From: CALOCY01 sp942491975
GTDB taxonomy: Bacteria > Bacteroidota > Bacteroidia > Bacteroidales > Prolixibacteraceae
Direction: 5' to 3'
Assembly: GCA_942491975.1 (NCBI GenBank)
Contig: CALOCY010000004.1
Location: 868,001 to 932,000 of the forward strand
Length of the DNA stretch: 64,000 bases
Of this stretch, positions 9,073 to 19,037 are shown in pieces (position 1 is the stretch's first letter; each line of letters starts with the position of its first letter). The notes beneath the pieces were generated by a model. The model did no database searches and had not been told where the DNA came from. It saw only the letters and a program-made list of their open reading frames with translations. The translations under genes and the position numbers were made by a program.

Positions 9073-9759
9073 CTAATAAAATTCGTCTTTTGGTATTTTA
9101 ATCTTTGATAGTTCAATCATAAACCTTCCACACTTTCCAATTTCTTGTCCACCCCATCTATAAATCATATGATAACCATTTTCATGTTGACCTTCCATGA
9201 TTAATTCTGAGCCATCACAACCTGGTATTTCATCTTTGTCCGTGGGCAGATTCCAAAAGTTGCTCTCTTGTATCAATTGCGTCAATTGATTCCAGTCTTG
9301 TCTATTAATTAGAAATGCAGTATCCTGCTTCAGTTCACCAAATTCATAACCTCCTGCACCATCTGAAATTTTATAGCTTAAAACTACTGCATCTTTTTTG
9401 TCTTGAATTTCAATAACAATTGGATTATGAAATGTCCTTAGCCATAAAACTCTATACGATTCATATCCTTCAAACTTTTCAGAATAATTTCGCACTTCAA
9501 ATTCTGTCATAAAATGTGAGAACCATTGGTTTAAAAAAGTATCAAGCCTATTTTCTGTTAGACCTGCTTTAGAGTCAATAAATTCCCAATAATATGTTGA
9601 AGTATCATTTTCCCACTTGTAGCTTCCAAAGTGTTTGATTTTATATGGTTCAGCATACTTTGATAAAAACTTGCATTTAGTTGAATCTACTTTTTCTGTT
9701 TTCTTTGAATTGCAACCAAGAAAAACAATCAAAATTAGTATATAGTATAAGTTCTTCAT
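9073..9759 (-). CDS. Predicted lipoprotein, 228 residues
   Basis: The start MKNLYYILILIVFLGCNSKK is a typical lipoprotein signal with the lipobox LGC at residues 14-16. The rest is a globular domain without a motif I recognise; it contains two cysteines (IPGCDGSEL and GKCGRF) and several aromatic residues near YRWGGQE. It is the sole gene of its cassette, with the stop 7 bases from the core. It is probably exposed at the outer or inner membrane; function unknown. Confidence 0.75.
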   Translation of the reverse strand: MKNLYYILILIVFLGCNSKKTEKVDSTKCKFLSKYAEPYKIKHFGSYKWENDTSTYYWEFIDSKAGLTENRLDTFLNQWFSHFMTEFEVRNYSEKFEGYESYRVLWLRTFHNPIVIEIQDKKDAVVLSYKISDGAGGYEFGELKQDTAFLINRQDWNQLTQLIQESNFWNLPTDKDEIPGCDGSELIMEGQHENGYHMIYRWGGQEIGKCGRFMIELSKIKIPKDEFY

Positions 9760-9767
9760 CTTTTTAT

Positions 9768-9902
9768 AACTGCTAACGGTCTGGCCGTATGATGAGTGCC
9801 GTAAGGCGTGATCACTTAATCTTATTTGTCTTCGCTTCTGCTCGAGCGGGAATCAAAACCTCCAAAACCAGCAACCGACAGGCATTCATTATTACGGCTT
9901 GT
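9768..9902. repeat. attC-like site S6, split by intron copy 2
   Basis: Core AACTGCTAAC (9768-9777) begins a site of about 123 bases whose right core is split by the intron (GT at 9901-9902, TATAGCGC from 11829). The arms pair well: GCCGTATGATGAGTGCC on the left against GGCATTCATTATTACGGC on the right, with one bulge. It belongs to the DUF3160/CapA cassette. Confidence 0.9.
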
Positions 9903-11828
9903 GTGTGCCCAGCATGAGCATGTGCGCACACTATTTGAAAGCTCTGAATAAATTCGTAAAATACAAATTTTCAGGCGGAATAAATAGCTGTGTGCAATAA
10001 ATAATTCCAGAGGGTTTAAGTCCCTTACGGGCAGGGGTAACGCCTTGAACCGTTAGCAAGCCGCAAGGTGGTTTGGGGCGACCCAAGCACTGAAGGAAGC
10101 GAGACTGCAAAACCCGGTACTGACGAACAGGAACCTGATATGAGGCTATTAGGTTGGATAAGGCAGCACATCATGCCAACGTCCGAAACCTCTTTTTAAG
10201 GGGATAACCAAAATAGTAGATCAGGCAGCGATTGGGTGAAGGAATATGCTCTTACCTGGGGAGATCTCATCGACCACGAGATGGCAATGGTGAGAAGTCA
10301 GCAGAGGCCATATTAGCTATTGGCAACGAGCCACTGAACAAGTGGAAGTCTCACAAGCTAGTGAAGGGCTGAACGTTAAGTTGTCCCAAATGCAGTAAGG
10401 AAGCTTTCTATTGATGGAATCTAGCCTTGCTTTAGGCGGGACAGGGAAAGTAGAAAGAGTAACCTGAAATGATTGAGCAAATCCTTACACGGAAGAACCT
10501 GTTACGAGCAATGTACAAAGTCCAAAAGAACTGTGGTTCGGCCGGGGTTGACCGTATGCCCGTAACTAAACTATCAGCACTTCTTTTAATCGATAAAGAG
10601 GAGTTGACGGGGAAAGTCCGATCAGGTAAGTATTTGCCACAACCCATTTTAGGTGTAGAGATTGAGAAAGGAAACGGGAAGATGCGATTATTGGGCATTC
10701 CGACCGTAACGGACCGTTTGCTTCAACAAGCGGTGTTGCAGGTTATCACTGCACGTTTCGAGTTTGAGTTTTCAAACAATAGTTTCGGTTTCCGTCCAAG
10801 CAAGAGCTTGCACGGGGCGGTAATGAAAGCACAGGGCTACATCAACGAAGGTTTTCAACATATCGTAGATATTGACCTGAAAACCTTTTTCGACGAAGTA
10901 GACCACTGTCACTTGTTACAATTGCTTTACCGCAAGATCAAATGCCGTGAAACCTTACGCTTAATCCGTAAATGGCTACGTTCCCCGATTCAAATTAACG
11001 GGAAACTGGCCAAGCGCAGGAAAGGTGTCCCACAAGGTAGCCCGCTAAGTCCACTCTTATCCAATATCATGTTACATGAGCTGGACAGGGAACTGGAAAG
11101 GCAAGGTTTGCCGTTTGTCCGCTATGCCGATGATTTTAGTATTTACACCAAAACAAAGGCAACGGCACGGGAAGTTGGCAACAACACTTTCAAGTTTCTT
11201 AAACGGAAGCTAAAGTTGTCGATCAACCGGGAGAAAAGCGGCATCCGCAGGCCAGTACATTTCACAGTTTTAGGGTTCGGCTTTGTGCCTACTTATGTGA
11301 AGGGTGAAAAGGGCAAATATCAACTGGTAGTATCCGAAAAGAGTTGGAAGAAGCTAAAGCAAAAGTTGAAAACCCTTACCCGCAAAACCACACCGATGAG
11401 TTTCGATGAACGTATCGAAAAACTCAATGAGGTACAACGAGGCTGGGTGAACGCTTTCCGTATGGCCAGTATTCAGGGTAAACTCAACGAACTGGATGGA
11501 TGGTTGCGAAACAGGCTTCGTTATTGCATATGGCATCATTGGAAGAAACCTGAGCGGAAACGGAAAAACCTGATCCGTTTGGGCGTTGAACAGGGACAGG
11601 CTTATGCATGGAGCCGTTCGCGGATGGGCGGTTGGGCAATTGCCCAAAGCCCGATTTTGGGTACTACCATTACGATTAAAAGGTTGAAGAAACGGGGTTA
11701 CGTATCTCTACTTGAAATTTACCGAAAGATTTCCCCACAACTTAATGAACCGCTGTATACGAGACCCGTACGTACAGTGGTGTGAGAGGCGCACCGTGGG
11801 CTTTACGGCTCACGGCCGTCTACTCGAT
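9903..11828 (+). mobile_element. Group IIC (attC-type) intron, copy 2
   Basis: A second full-length 1926-base intron, nearly identical to copy 1, with the same ends (GTGTGCCCAG and CTCGAT). It is inserted in the same way between GT and T of a cassette core. Only a few base changes separate the copies, so at least one insertion is recent. The reverse transcriptase frame is intact, so the element is probably able to move. Confidence 0.94.
10469..11785 (+). CDS. Group II intron reverse transcriptase/maturase
   Basis: This 438-residue protein matches the one in copy 1 except at three visible positions (His148, Ala181 and a His near 356). The YADD catalytic motif, the PQG motif and the maturase region are intact, and no endonuclease domain is present. 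The stop codon again lies in domain V. The position near 356 matches the truncated copy at 1090, which suggests that the fragment and this copy share a recent source. Confidence 0.96.
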   Translation: MIEQILTRKNLLRAMYKVQKNCGSAGVDRMPVTKLSALLLIDKEELTGKVRSGKYLPQPILGVEIEKGNGKMRLLGIPTVTDRLLQQAVLQVITARFEFEFSNNSFGFRPSKSLHGAVMKAQGYINEGFQHIVDIDLKTFFDEVDHCHLLQLLYRKIKCRETLRLIRKWLRSPIQINGKLAKRRKGVPQGSPLSPLLSNIMLHELDRELERQGLPFVRYADDFSIYTKTKATAREVGNNTFKFLKRKLKLSINREKSGIRRPVHFTVLGFGFVPTYVKGEKGKYQLVVSEKSWKKLKQKLKTLTRKTTPMSFDERIEKLNEVQRGWVNAFRMASIQGKLNELDGWLRNRLRYCIWHHWKKPERKRKNLIRLGVEQGQAYAWSRSRMGGWAIAQSPILGTTITIKRLKKRGYVSLLEIYRKISPQLNEPLYTRPVRTVV

Positions 11829-11853
11829 TATAGCGCGTAATTGTTCTATCATT

Positions 11854-14259
11854 TTACATTCCATGTCCTGGATATCTAAATTGCATTTGTCCTTCCAGTG
11901 GTTCAACATTATTAATCAAAGGTTTAATCCATTCTGGTCTATCTGGTACATTTTTAGTTTGAATTTTTGCTTTCCATTCCTCGTCATTAAAAATCTTTCC
12001 TTTGAATTCATAGTAAGAGAATACCGCACCACGTGCAATATAGTATTCTCCTTTTATCGGTACCATTACATAAATATCGTCAGCATGACCAACTGCAACA
12101 TTTAAATTTTTTCCATTATAAACATAAACATCGGCAATTAAAGCCATAGATTTTTCTCTGTCAGGTAAATGGTCGGTTTCAAGAAGTCCAAGCAAAATGT
12201 ATTCAATAGTTCCGCCTATGTAATGCAGTTTTTGATATTCTTCTTGTGTTATTTGTTCACCATTTAATTCTTTTTTAGAAATATCTCTAAGCATAATCCC
12301 AAGGTCTTTGATTCTTCGAAGTTCATCATTAAAAGTTGATTCCTTGCTTGCCAGATTTTCTAACCAATTAATCAATTCTAAAGCCGATTCCCAAAAAACA
12401 ATATTTGGCTCAACATAGCTGTAATGCTGCGGTGGTTCAGGGCCGCCTCCTTGTCCACATTCTGCGGCATAAGGTTTTTCCTGATATAAAATCAAGTCAT
12501 GTTTGATATGTGTCCAAGATGATAATGTAGTTGATAATTCTTTACGGTTATAGGCATCCGTTTTCATGAAGTTCGGATAGTTGTTTTTTTCAGCATAAGC
12601 CGATAATGCGGTTTGAACTCCTTTATATCCATAATTATTATCCCAATCTGTGAAGTTTGAAAACTGTTTTTGTAGTTTTTCCAACCGTGGCACATAATCC
12701 GACCATGTCTCACTGTCTTTGTATTCAGCTGTAATGATGTTTTGAGCTGTTTTGTTGCCAAAAACAGCAGGAATATCTAATCCTCTTGGAAATTCTCTTG
12801 AAGGTGAAATAAGCTTGCTAAATATATCACCACTTAATGAATATGTGCTTGATAGAAAATGAACTCGTTTAATATTAGCCTCATCTGTTGGTTCAAAAAA
12901 TATCTTTTTAATTTTTTCTTTTTCCAAAGAGTTTAGCTTTTTCTTAATTACTGAAATATTACTTTCAGATAAAAATTCATCCAAATTGTCACCGTCAATA
13001 GCATTTACAATATCCGCAATTGAAAGATTGTCCTCTCGACCTGCAAGTTTTTCGATAGTTGAAACATATTGTTTGTATTGTTCAAGGAGTTTATTGTCGT
13101 TTTTAATTACATACGCAAATGTTATTAAACCTTTTAATTGTTCATTATTACTAAGGTCAATCCCGTTTAAACTAATCCATTTAAATCCTCGAAAATATTT
13201 CTTTAACTTATTACTCTTTGTGTAATGTCCTCTGGGTTTAAGTTCTCCATAATTGACAAACTGATTTGGAATAAATGAAGGAATACCACTTTCAGAATCA
13301 ATCTTTTTCCTTTCTTCGCTAAATATGTTCGAATATTTTGCAGGGCAAGTTGCAAGACTATCACCTGTGGCATATAAGGCAATTGCATTATACATTTTCG
13401 CCCATTCAATTGATGTTTGGTTTGTTGTACTTGATATTGAATTCAGTTTTTTCGATGTAGCTTTCAATATTTCCGAAAGCTGAACCGATAAATAGTTTTC
13501 ATCAAGTTTCTCTAAAAAGCGTGAGAAATATTTATGCATTATGAATAAATACAAATCAGTTGTAATATAATGAGGAATGTATTGATAAGCATTCTTGTCA
13601 TATACATAAAAAGGCATTGCACGATTGGCATTTACAATACTGAAATTTTGATTTTTAAAATCCTCCATTACTTTAGAAGGAACATTTTTAAACTGCTTTG
13701 TATTTGCAATAAGTTCAGCATTATAAAGTTCTAAGCCATTCTTTTCAATAGTTTTGTTTTCTTTTCTTTTTGATTCTTCTGACAAAACCGCATCAATTAG
13801 CTTTCTTTCTTCCTGATTTAAAACAACTTTAAAAGTATCAACATCAAAAACGGGCATATACCATTTGTATCTATTGAAATAACCACGCAAATATCCGTCA
13901 GAAAATAAATAACCATTGCGGGCAAAGATTTCATTTCGTAAAAGTCTTAATTCTTCGTATGATAAAGTTGTCAAATCTTCAGGATAGCTTAGTGCTGGTG
14001 GTTGTGAATACTCCATTTCCTGCCATTCGTAAAATTCTTTCATGTGTGGCAAGTCGTAATAAGCCTTTAAAGATTCTTTATTTTCATCATATACAATTGA
14101 GAGTTTATTGCTTTCCTCTTTTTCAGTTACTTCGCTCGACTTATTCTCAATTAATTGTTGGCTGTCAGACGTTTTTGTATTTTCTTTTTGGGTTTTGTTT
14201 TTACAACCGGTTACTGCTATTACAGTAATAAGAAATACAATTTTTAGGTGCTGTTTCAT
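11854..14259 (-). CDS. DUF3160 lipoprotein with a YARHG domain
   Basis: The 801-residue protein has a lipoprotein signal (IVFLITVIAVTGCKNK). A YARHG domain follows near residues 95-135 (YEELRLLRNEIFARNGYLF, then YFNRYKWYMPVF), and after it a long DUF3160 region containing TTDLYLFIMHKYFSRFLEK. YARHG is an extracellular domain often tied to cell-wall or zinc proteins; DUF3160 has no settled function. The start codon overlaps the stop of the CapA gene by 4 bases, so the two are translationally coupled. Together they fill one cassette. Confidence 0.85.
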   Translation of the reverse strand: MKQHLKIVFLITVIAVTGCKNKTQKENTKTSDSQQLIENKSSEVTEKEESNKLSIVYDENKESLKAYYDLPHMKEFYEWQEMEYSQPPALSYPEDLTTLSYEELRLLRNEIFARNGYLFSDGYLRGYFNRYKWYMPVFDVDTFKVVLNQEERKLIDAVLSEESKRKENKTIEKNGLELYNAELIANTKQFKNVPSKVMEDFKNQNFSIVNANRAMPFYVYDKNAYQYIPHYITTDLYLFIMHKYFSRFLEKLDENYLSVQLSEILKATSKKLNSISSTTNQTSIEWAKMYNAIALYATGDSLATCPAKYSNIFSEERKKIDSESGIPSFIPNQFVNYGELKPRGHYTKSNKLKKYFRGFKWISLNGIDLSNNEQLKGLITFAYVIKNDNKLLEQYKQYVSTIEKLAGREDNLSIADIVNAIDGDNLDEFLSESNISVIKKKLNSLEKEKIKKIFFEPTDEANIKRVHFLSSTYSLSGDIFSKLISPSREFPRGLDIPAVFGNKTAQNIITAEYKDSETWSDYVPRLEKLQKQFSNFTDWDNNYGYKGVQTALSAYAEKNNYPNFMKTDAYNRKELSTTLSSWTHIKHDLILYQEKPYAAECGQGGGPEPPQHYSYVEPNIVFWESALELINWLENLASKESTFNDELRRIKDLGIMLRDISKKELNGEQITQEEYQKLHYIGGTIEYILLGLLETDHLPDREKSMALIADVYVYNGKNLNVAVGHADDIYVMVPIKGEYYIARGAVFSYYEFKGKIFNDEEWKAKIQTKNVPDRPEWIKPLINNVEPLEGQMQFRYPGHGM

Positions 14260-15677
14260 TTGTGTATGTTGTTTAAATCAGTTAAAGCAAAACCAAAATC
14301 ATCCCATTCATAAATCCTTTCAATGTTTTCGGAAGTAGTTGTTTTTTCAATAGTTGCAAGGTAATTCAAATTGTTATGATTTATTATTGAGAATGATTCT
14401 ATTTCGTGAATAAATTTTGTCCCTAACCATAAAGGCTCTATAGCTTGATTTTTAAAAGTGTAAATATTAATTCGCTTTTTATCAGTTGGGTCAAATTTCA
14501 CTTTTTTACTAATACCTATCAAAACATCGGTATTATTGTCATTATTAATATCTGAAATCTGAAATTCAGACAATACTCCATGAAGATTAAGAACATTTGC
14601 TGTAACTCCGTCTTTTTGGAAACTCAACAAATAAGAATTTGGATTTAACTTTTTGATAGTAGAAATGGTATTTTCTTCTGAAATAATCCAAAGGTTAGTA
14701 TTTTCCGAAAAGTTTACATTGTGAGTTTGTTCAACTCTCCATTTTTCGTTTTGCTTGAACAAGCAAACATTTGAATATTTGATTTGCCTTTTCAAATCAC
14801 AAATTTGTTCCTTAAAAGCTAATGGTTCAGGAAAGTACCTGCTAATATGAATCGGAACAATGTTTATATTTTCAATTCGATTCTTAATTTCCAATTCTAC
14901 TACATATGACAAATCCGTATCTGGCAGGTATGCATCTGCAATGTAGTTTCCAATACTATAAAAAACAGGTTTGTCATTTATGAATTCAATGCTCTGTGTA
15001 ACGTGGGGGTGATGTCCAATTATTGCGACAACTCCTAAACTAATCAATTCATTTGCCAAGTCTTTTTGCCATTTTTCAGGCGTTGGTTGAAGTTCCAATC
15101 CCCAATGAATGTAAAGGATTAGAGGAATATCACTTTGTTTTGCTATAAAACTTGATATACTTGATTTTAATTGGTCTATGGTTGATATTGGCAAAGAATC
15201 ATTATGAGTAGTCAAGGATGCAGATAAAACTGCACATTTGTATTTCCCTTTTTGAATTATTGTCGGTTTAGCAGTATTACCAATAGGTTTAAGTCCATTT
15301 ATTTCAATGGCTTTAATTGTATTTTCATATCCAATTTTGCCGAAGTCAAAAATATGATTGTTGGCTAATGAAACATGCGTTACACCAGCACTCTTTAATA
15401 TTTCCGCTTTGTCTTGATTTGCTTTAAAGTTGAATTTGTCAGTTTGAATGTTTCCAGAATCTGTTAATGTTCCTTCCAAATTTATCACCAAGAAATTTTG
15501 CTTTTGTAAAAAGTTGAAAGCATTTAATAATAAACTGTCTCCATGCAATTTTAATTCGTCATTTACACCTCTGTCCAAGATGACATCACCCGTAAAAACG
15601 ATTTTCATATTATCCTCTTGTCTGTTACAAGAAATTATGAGGATTAGAAGAAATATGTAAATCAGTTTTTTTGTCAT
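14256..15677 (-). CDS. CapA-family (PGA-cap) lipoprotein
   Basis: The 473-residue protein has a lipoprotein signal (IFLLILIISCNRQ). A CapA metallophosphatase-like domain follows: KIVFTGDVILDRGV, VINLEGTLTD, VTHVSLANNHIFDFG, ILYIHWGLELQPTPEKWQ and GHHPHVTQSIEFI. Its family includes capsule and polyglutamate synthesis proteins. The last 150 or so residues look like a beta-propeller-type extension (FQISDINNDNNTDVLIG, an FG-GAP-like Asp/Asn repeat). It is co-transcribed with the DUF3160 gene, so both probably act outside the cytoplasm. Confidence 0.85.
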   Translation of the reverse strand: MTKKLIYIFLLILIISCNRQEDNMKIVFTGDVILDRGVNDELKLHGDSLLLNAFNFLQKQNFLVINLEGTLTDSGNIQTDKFNFKANQDKAEILKSAGVTHVSLANNHIFDFGKIGYENTIKAIEINGLKPIGNTAKPTIIQKGKYKCAVLSASLTTHNDSLPISTIDQLKSSISSFIAKQSDIPLILYIHWGLELQPTPEKWQKDLANELISLGVVAIIGHHPHVTQSIEFINDKPVFYSIGNYIADAYLPDTDLSYVVELEIKNRIENINIVPIHISRYFPEPLAFKEQICDLKRQIKYSNVCLFKQNEKWRVEQTHNVNFSENTNLWIISEENTISTIKKLNPNSYLLSFQKDGVTANVLNLHGVLSEFQISDINNDNNTDVLIGISKKVKFDPTDKKRINIYTFKNQAIEPLWLGTKFIHEIESFSIINHNNLNYLATIEKTTTSENIERIYEWDDFGFALTDLNNIHK

Positions 15678-15705
15678 GTTGTATGTTGCAGTGGTTTGTT
15701 TTTAT

Positions 15706-15843
15706 GCGCTATAACGTTGAGTGTATGGTGTCGTAAGGGATTGCGGGCTTCAAACCTATCAAGCTGCCACCCAAAATTGATGCGGGTGATGCCGCTCGAA
15801 AACCTCTGAAACCCTTATGCACTATACACATTGTTGTGTTTAG
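15706..15843. repeat. attC-like site S7
   Basis: Core GCGCTATAAC (15706-15715) complements the core split by intron copy 2. Core GTTGTGTTTA (15833-15842) complements 16739-16748. The 117 bases between form a clear imperfect hairpin: GTGTATGGTGTCGTAAGGG pairs with CCCTTATGCACTATACAC with bulges. The length is typical of a VCR-type attC site. Confidence 0.92.
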
Positions 15844-16136
15844 TTATTTTTAGTAATAATTTCAAATTTATGATTCTTGTAAGTGAAATTTACTTTTGTA
15901 TCATCTCCATATTTTTGCTTTAGAGCTTCCTGCATGTTTTTTAACTGATTCAAACTAGCGCTGAAAGCAACTTGTGAAGCAAAAATCAATGTTTCCTCAT
16001 CTGCATCTTTATTTGAATTTATTGCTACATCACAGCACTCATTTAACATTTCTAAGTGCAATGCATTTATCTTTACCTTTGGGTCTGTTTTTTCTAAGTC
16101 CTCAATCACTTTCAAAATCAATTCTTGGGCTGTCAT
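15840..16136 (-). CDS. Hypothetical protein, 98 residues
   Basis: A small acidic cytoplasmic protein starting MTAQELILKVIEDLEKTDPK, probably mostly helical, with two adjacent cysteines (MLNECCDVAI). I do not recognise it. It overlaps the end of the upstream gene by 35 bases, which suggests coupling. Its stop codon lies inside the attC-like core region, the compact layout typical of this array. Confidence 0.6.
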   Translation of the reverse strand: MTAQELILKVIEDLEKTDPKVKINALHLEMLNECCDVAINSNKDADEETLIFASQVAFSASLNQLKNMQEALKQKYGDDTKVNFTYKNHKFEIITKNN

Positions 16137-16698
16137 TTTTATTGAGTTTTAATAAATACGTTCCTTTTATCTTTATCCTCTCCAGCATGTTTAATCTGTT
16201 AAGATTGAAGGCTGTATCATGTATAACTTGCTTATCAAAATCCGTTTGTAAATCTTTAATTGTTAAATCCGATATTTGTAGCCTACTAATCATTTCTGTG
16301 GTTGTTTCCAATCGAACGAATGCTTCCTTAACATCTTCAGTGTAATAATGAAGCTGTTCAAAACAATCAACAATTTCTTTAATATTTATCAATTGTCCTT
16401 TATACTGCAGTACAGAAAATAAAATCAAGCCTTTCTCGATAGCTGGTAAGGTTAAATTCTGGAAACGTCCATCCTCTTTAATCCAGTATTCAATAAACGG
16501 CTCAGTTAGAGCCAAATTTGATTGAATTACCTGAATTAATTTTTTTATTGAATTCTCGTTAAAATTTTTCTCAATAAATGTATTATTCTCATAATAAGAA
16601 TCAATCAGTTTATCCAGATTCTTTCCTTTGTATGTCTCTCTAAATTTTGCAATAAAATCAGGTCGATTGGTTTTAATCACATTTCCATCAAAAATCAT
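16102..16698 (-). CDS. Hypothetical protein, 198 residues
   Basis: An all-helical, charged, probably cytoplasmic protein with no signal or membrane segment. It starts MIFDGNVIKTNRPDFIAKFRE and includes LTLPAIEKGLILFSVLQYKG. I do not recognise the family. It is the first gene of a two-gene cassette with the 98-residue protein, and their 35-base overlap suggests that they work together. Confidence 0.6.
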   Translation of the reverse strand: MIFDGNVIKTNRPDFIAKFRETYKGKNLDKLIDSYYENNTFIEKNFNENSIKKLIQVIQSNLALTEPFIEYWIKEDGRFQNLTLPAIEKGLILFSVLQYKGQLINIKEIVDCFEQLHYYTEDVKEAFVRLETTTEMISRLQISDLTIKDLQTDFDKQVIHDTAFNLNRLNMLERIKIKGTYLLKLNKNDSPRIDFESD

Positions 16699-16738
16699 AT
16701 CAACATATTTTTGTTATTAGGTAGCTTCCTGCAATAAT

Positions 16739-16948
16739 TAAACACAACGGTGCGGAGTGTATGCACAGTGAACACGGTTCCGGTTAAAGATACGAAGTAT
16801 TTTTAAATCGGAAGTAAAGTGTGAGGTGTGTATCAAAAATAGTTTTGTTGTTCATTGTGTATGACACTCGTGTTATGCTTCTGTACGGCGCAGCGAGACA
16901 GCGCAAGCCACCACTAACTTTTTTTGAGCTCCGCACCGTTGATGCTTC
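16739..16948. repeat. attC-like site S8, shared 190-base type
   Basis: Core TAAACACAAC (16739-16748) complements 15833-15842. Core GTTGATGCTTC (16938-16948) starts the first mini-cassette. The interior is the shared sequence, with a few changes in this copy (GGTTAAAGATACG where others have GATTAAATATACG). Outer arms GGTGCGGAG and CTCCGCACC pair perfectly. Confidence 0.9.
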
Positions 16949-17024
16949 CATTAGGTTTTGGGAGTTTCGTGGAGCGAAACGTAGAAACCGTAAGGCTTGC
17001 GTAGCAGCCGTATGAAGCATCAAC
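16938..17024. other. Mini-cassette without a gene, copy 1
   Basis: Between the matching cores GTTGATGCTTC and GAAGCATCAAC lie only about 65 bases. They include two short hairpins (GTTTCG-TGGAG-CGAAAC, and GGCTTGCGTAGCAGCC). Near-identical copies occur at 22731-22816 and 26544-26629; this copy has one extra C after the core. The extra base shifts any reading frame, which argues that the unit is not protein-coding. Confidence 0.85.
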
Positions 17025-17150
17025 GGATGGCAATATGCGGAGGCCGGGATTTCGAAGCTCCAACTTGTCAAACCGCTAAAATTTAAGTAAATGTACAAAA
17101 CTTTAAATTACCCACATCCCCCGGCTTACGTATATTGCGTGTTGTGTTTT
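17014..17150. repeat. attC-like site S9
   Basis: Core GAAGCATCAAC (17014-17024) closes the mini-cassette. Core GTTGTGTTT (17141-17149) complements AAACACAAC at 22533-22541, so it opens the restriction/HEPN defence cassette. The 116 bases between pair as GGCAATATGCGGAGGCCGGG against CCCGGCTTACGTATATTGC with bulges. Confidence 0.88.
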
Positions 17151-17195
17151 AGTGCTTTATTCTCCGCAGTAGATCCGTGTGTTAGGCCAGCCACA

Positions 17196-17250
17196 CTCTT
17201 TGACAAGTTTTGGTTTGTGGGGTGGCTCTTTTGAGCGACTTGGCAATGTG
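17196..17250. repeat. Defence-flanking hairpin i
   Basis: CTCTTTGACAAGT pairs with ACTTGGCAATGTG, with a loop of about 29 bases. It starts 16 bases beyond the HEPN stop codon. It belongs to a family of six hairpins with ends close to CTCTTTTG and CAAATGTG and differing but paired stems; this is the most diverged member. Confidence 0.6.
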
Positions 17251-17265
17251 TATGGTTGCGAAGGG

Positions 17266-18027
17266 TTAGAAATTTGCATCATACGACTTTAATAGCTTTT
17301 CTAATTCTTCTTCTTTCTCTGTATCATATATGGTCTTGTTTTCCTCATTATCTGACAAATAGTATTCTTTATATGCATAATCCAAAAGTTCGTCACGGAA
17401 ATTATCAATAATAAGAATAACAATATTTTTTAATCTTTCAACATCCTCAATTTCAAGAACTAAATCTCCCTCGTTACTGTCTTCATATTTACTCCCATGA
17501 CCAATTGTATTTCTAACATGTAATAAGTTCCTATCAATGTAAGCTCTTCTCGTCTCAAGAGCCTCTTTATAATGGACTCCTAATATTCCATAAATATTTT
17601 TTAAGACATCTGGGTTTAAATTTGATTGTGTATCAATTATTGACTTATCAAAATCATTATCTGGGTTAATTGAAATTTTAAACTTTTTATCTTCAAGCTT
17701 GAGATATTTTTTAATAAAAGTCAGCTCGTTTGATAAATTTAAGGAGTCGTTACTTTCAAAACATTGCGTTATATTACCTTTTAATGCAGCTGCTTTAAAG
17801 TTTGGAGATAACTTTTTTAAGGGTACTTTCTTTTCAACGATAAATTTAAGATACAACTTACTACTCTTTTTTATATATCCCTCCCAATGTGCATATATAA
17901 GTAGAATCATGGATTTCAATAATACAACATTACCATTCTCTTTTGCGAGAAACAATAAATCTGTAATTTCCTTTTTTCTCCATTTCAAATCATCATCGAG
18001 ATAATTTTCCAATTGCACATAATTCAT
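17266..18027 (-). CDS. HEPN-domain protein, MAE_28990/MAE_18760-like
   Basis: The 253-residue protein has the HEPN ribonuclease signature R-x4-H as R172-N-T-I-G-H177 (VRNTIGHGSK), preceded by a helical N-terminal half (ILLIYAHWEGYIKKSSK) typical of MAE_28990/MAE_18760-type HEPN proteins. Such proteins are often encoded next to DUF262 genes and act as toxin-like RNases. Here it directly follows the DUF262 gene with 3 bases between, as the last gene of a four-gene defence operon. With its DUF262 partner broken by an IS, its control and expression may be altered. Confidence 0.8.
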   Translation of the reverse strand: MNYVQLENYLDDDLKWRKKEITDLLFLAKENGNVVLLKSMILLIYAHWEGYIKKSSKLYLKFIVEKKVPLKKLSPNFKAAALKGNITQCFESNDSLNLSNELTFIKKYLKLEDKKFKISINPDNDFDKSIIDTQSNLNPDVLKNIYGILGVHYKEALETRRAYIDRNLLHVRNTIGHGSKYEDSNEGDLVLEIEDVERLKNIVILIIDNFRDELLDYAYKEYYLSDNEENKTIYDTEKEEELEKLLKSYDANF

Positions 18028-19037
18028 ACCTTAAGCTTTTGAGAAGTAATCAAATGAGAAGGCTGTTAATTCTTGTATACGAGCAATAGCCTTTTTACCT
18101 CTTGCAACAGCATTTGTGTAAGCTTCTTCGTTATACATCAATGATATAAGAGTTGAAAACTCATCTTTTGACATAGCTTTAATCTTATTAAGATTTGCGG
18201 CTAAACCAGGCAGAATTGCTTCAAAACTGGATTCAACGAAAGGCCCTTCAAAGGTTTCTTTTTCAAAGTTATATTTCTTAAAGGTTTCTTTTGATAGAGT
18301 GTCATTTATATAATCAAACATTTCTTTGAATAACTCTATTTCCTTAGCTAAATCAAAGGTGCCATCCGATATAAGGTTCTTTGTCTCATTATCAATAAAA
18401 TCACTCAAAAGGTCTTTGGAAAAGGAATAAGAATCAAAATCTATTTTGTTATGCTTTGAAATAAAATATCTTAACATCAATTCCATATGATGTTCAATAT
18501 CAAACTTATTTTCACTTAACTGCAGACTATCCTTAAAATTCGGATACTCCTTTAATTGATTTATATCTTCATAAAAATCAGGAGATAGCATAATAATTAA
18601 ACAGTTTCTAATTTCTTGAGCTTCAAGATGAGAACCACCAGTATTTAGCCGCTGAAAAAGTTCATATTGTGCCTCTATACTATTTTCTGTAAGGATTATA
18701 TTAACACCAAACTTAGCTCTTTTAATAATCCTTTGTATATCTGAAGATAGTGTTTCCCAAGTTAATTCAGCTAAAGACGGAAGCTTTTTTGCTTCTGTTA
18801 AAGTAAGTGCATCCTTATCGGGCAAATCGTTTGTCAACTGAAGGATTGTAGATAGTCGTTGCACTCCATCAACAATTACCCACTGACCATCTGCTTTTTG
18901 AGCAACAAAAATTGGAGGAATAGGAATGCCCAATAAGATAGACTCAATAAAACGCGTCTTTTGAGTATCATTCCACCTAAATAACCTCTGAAATGCAGGA
19001 TTTAAAACCAAGTCACCATCTTTATACATATTGATTA

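Noticed and set aside
16784..17098. A 104-residue frame across the first mini-cassette
   Set aside because: The frame depends on one extra C that the other two copies lack, and it runs through attC-like sequence at both ends; not conserved, so not a gene.
17196..17250. Defence-flanking hairpins as plain transcription terminators
   Set aside because: No T-run follows on the minus strand, and the same structure in the same direction lies upstream of each operon as well as downstream.
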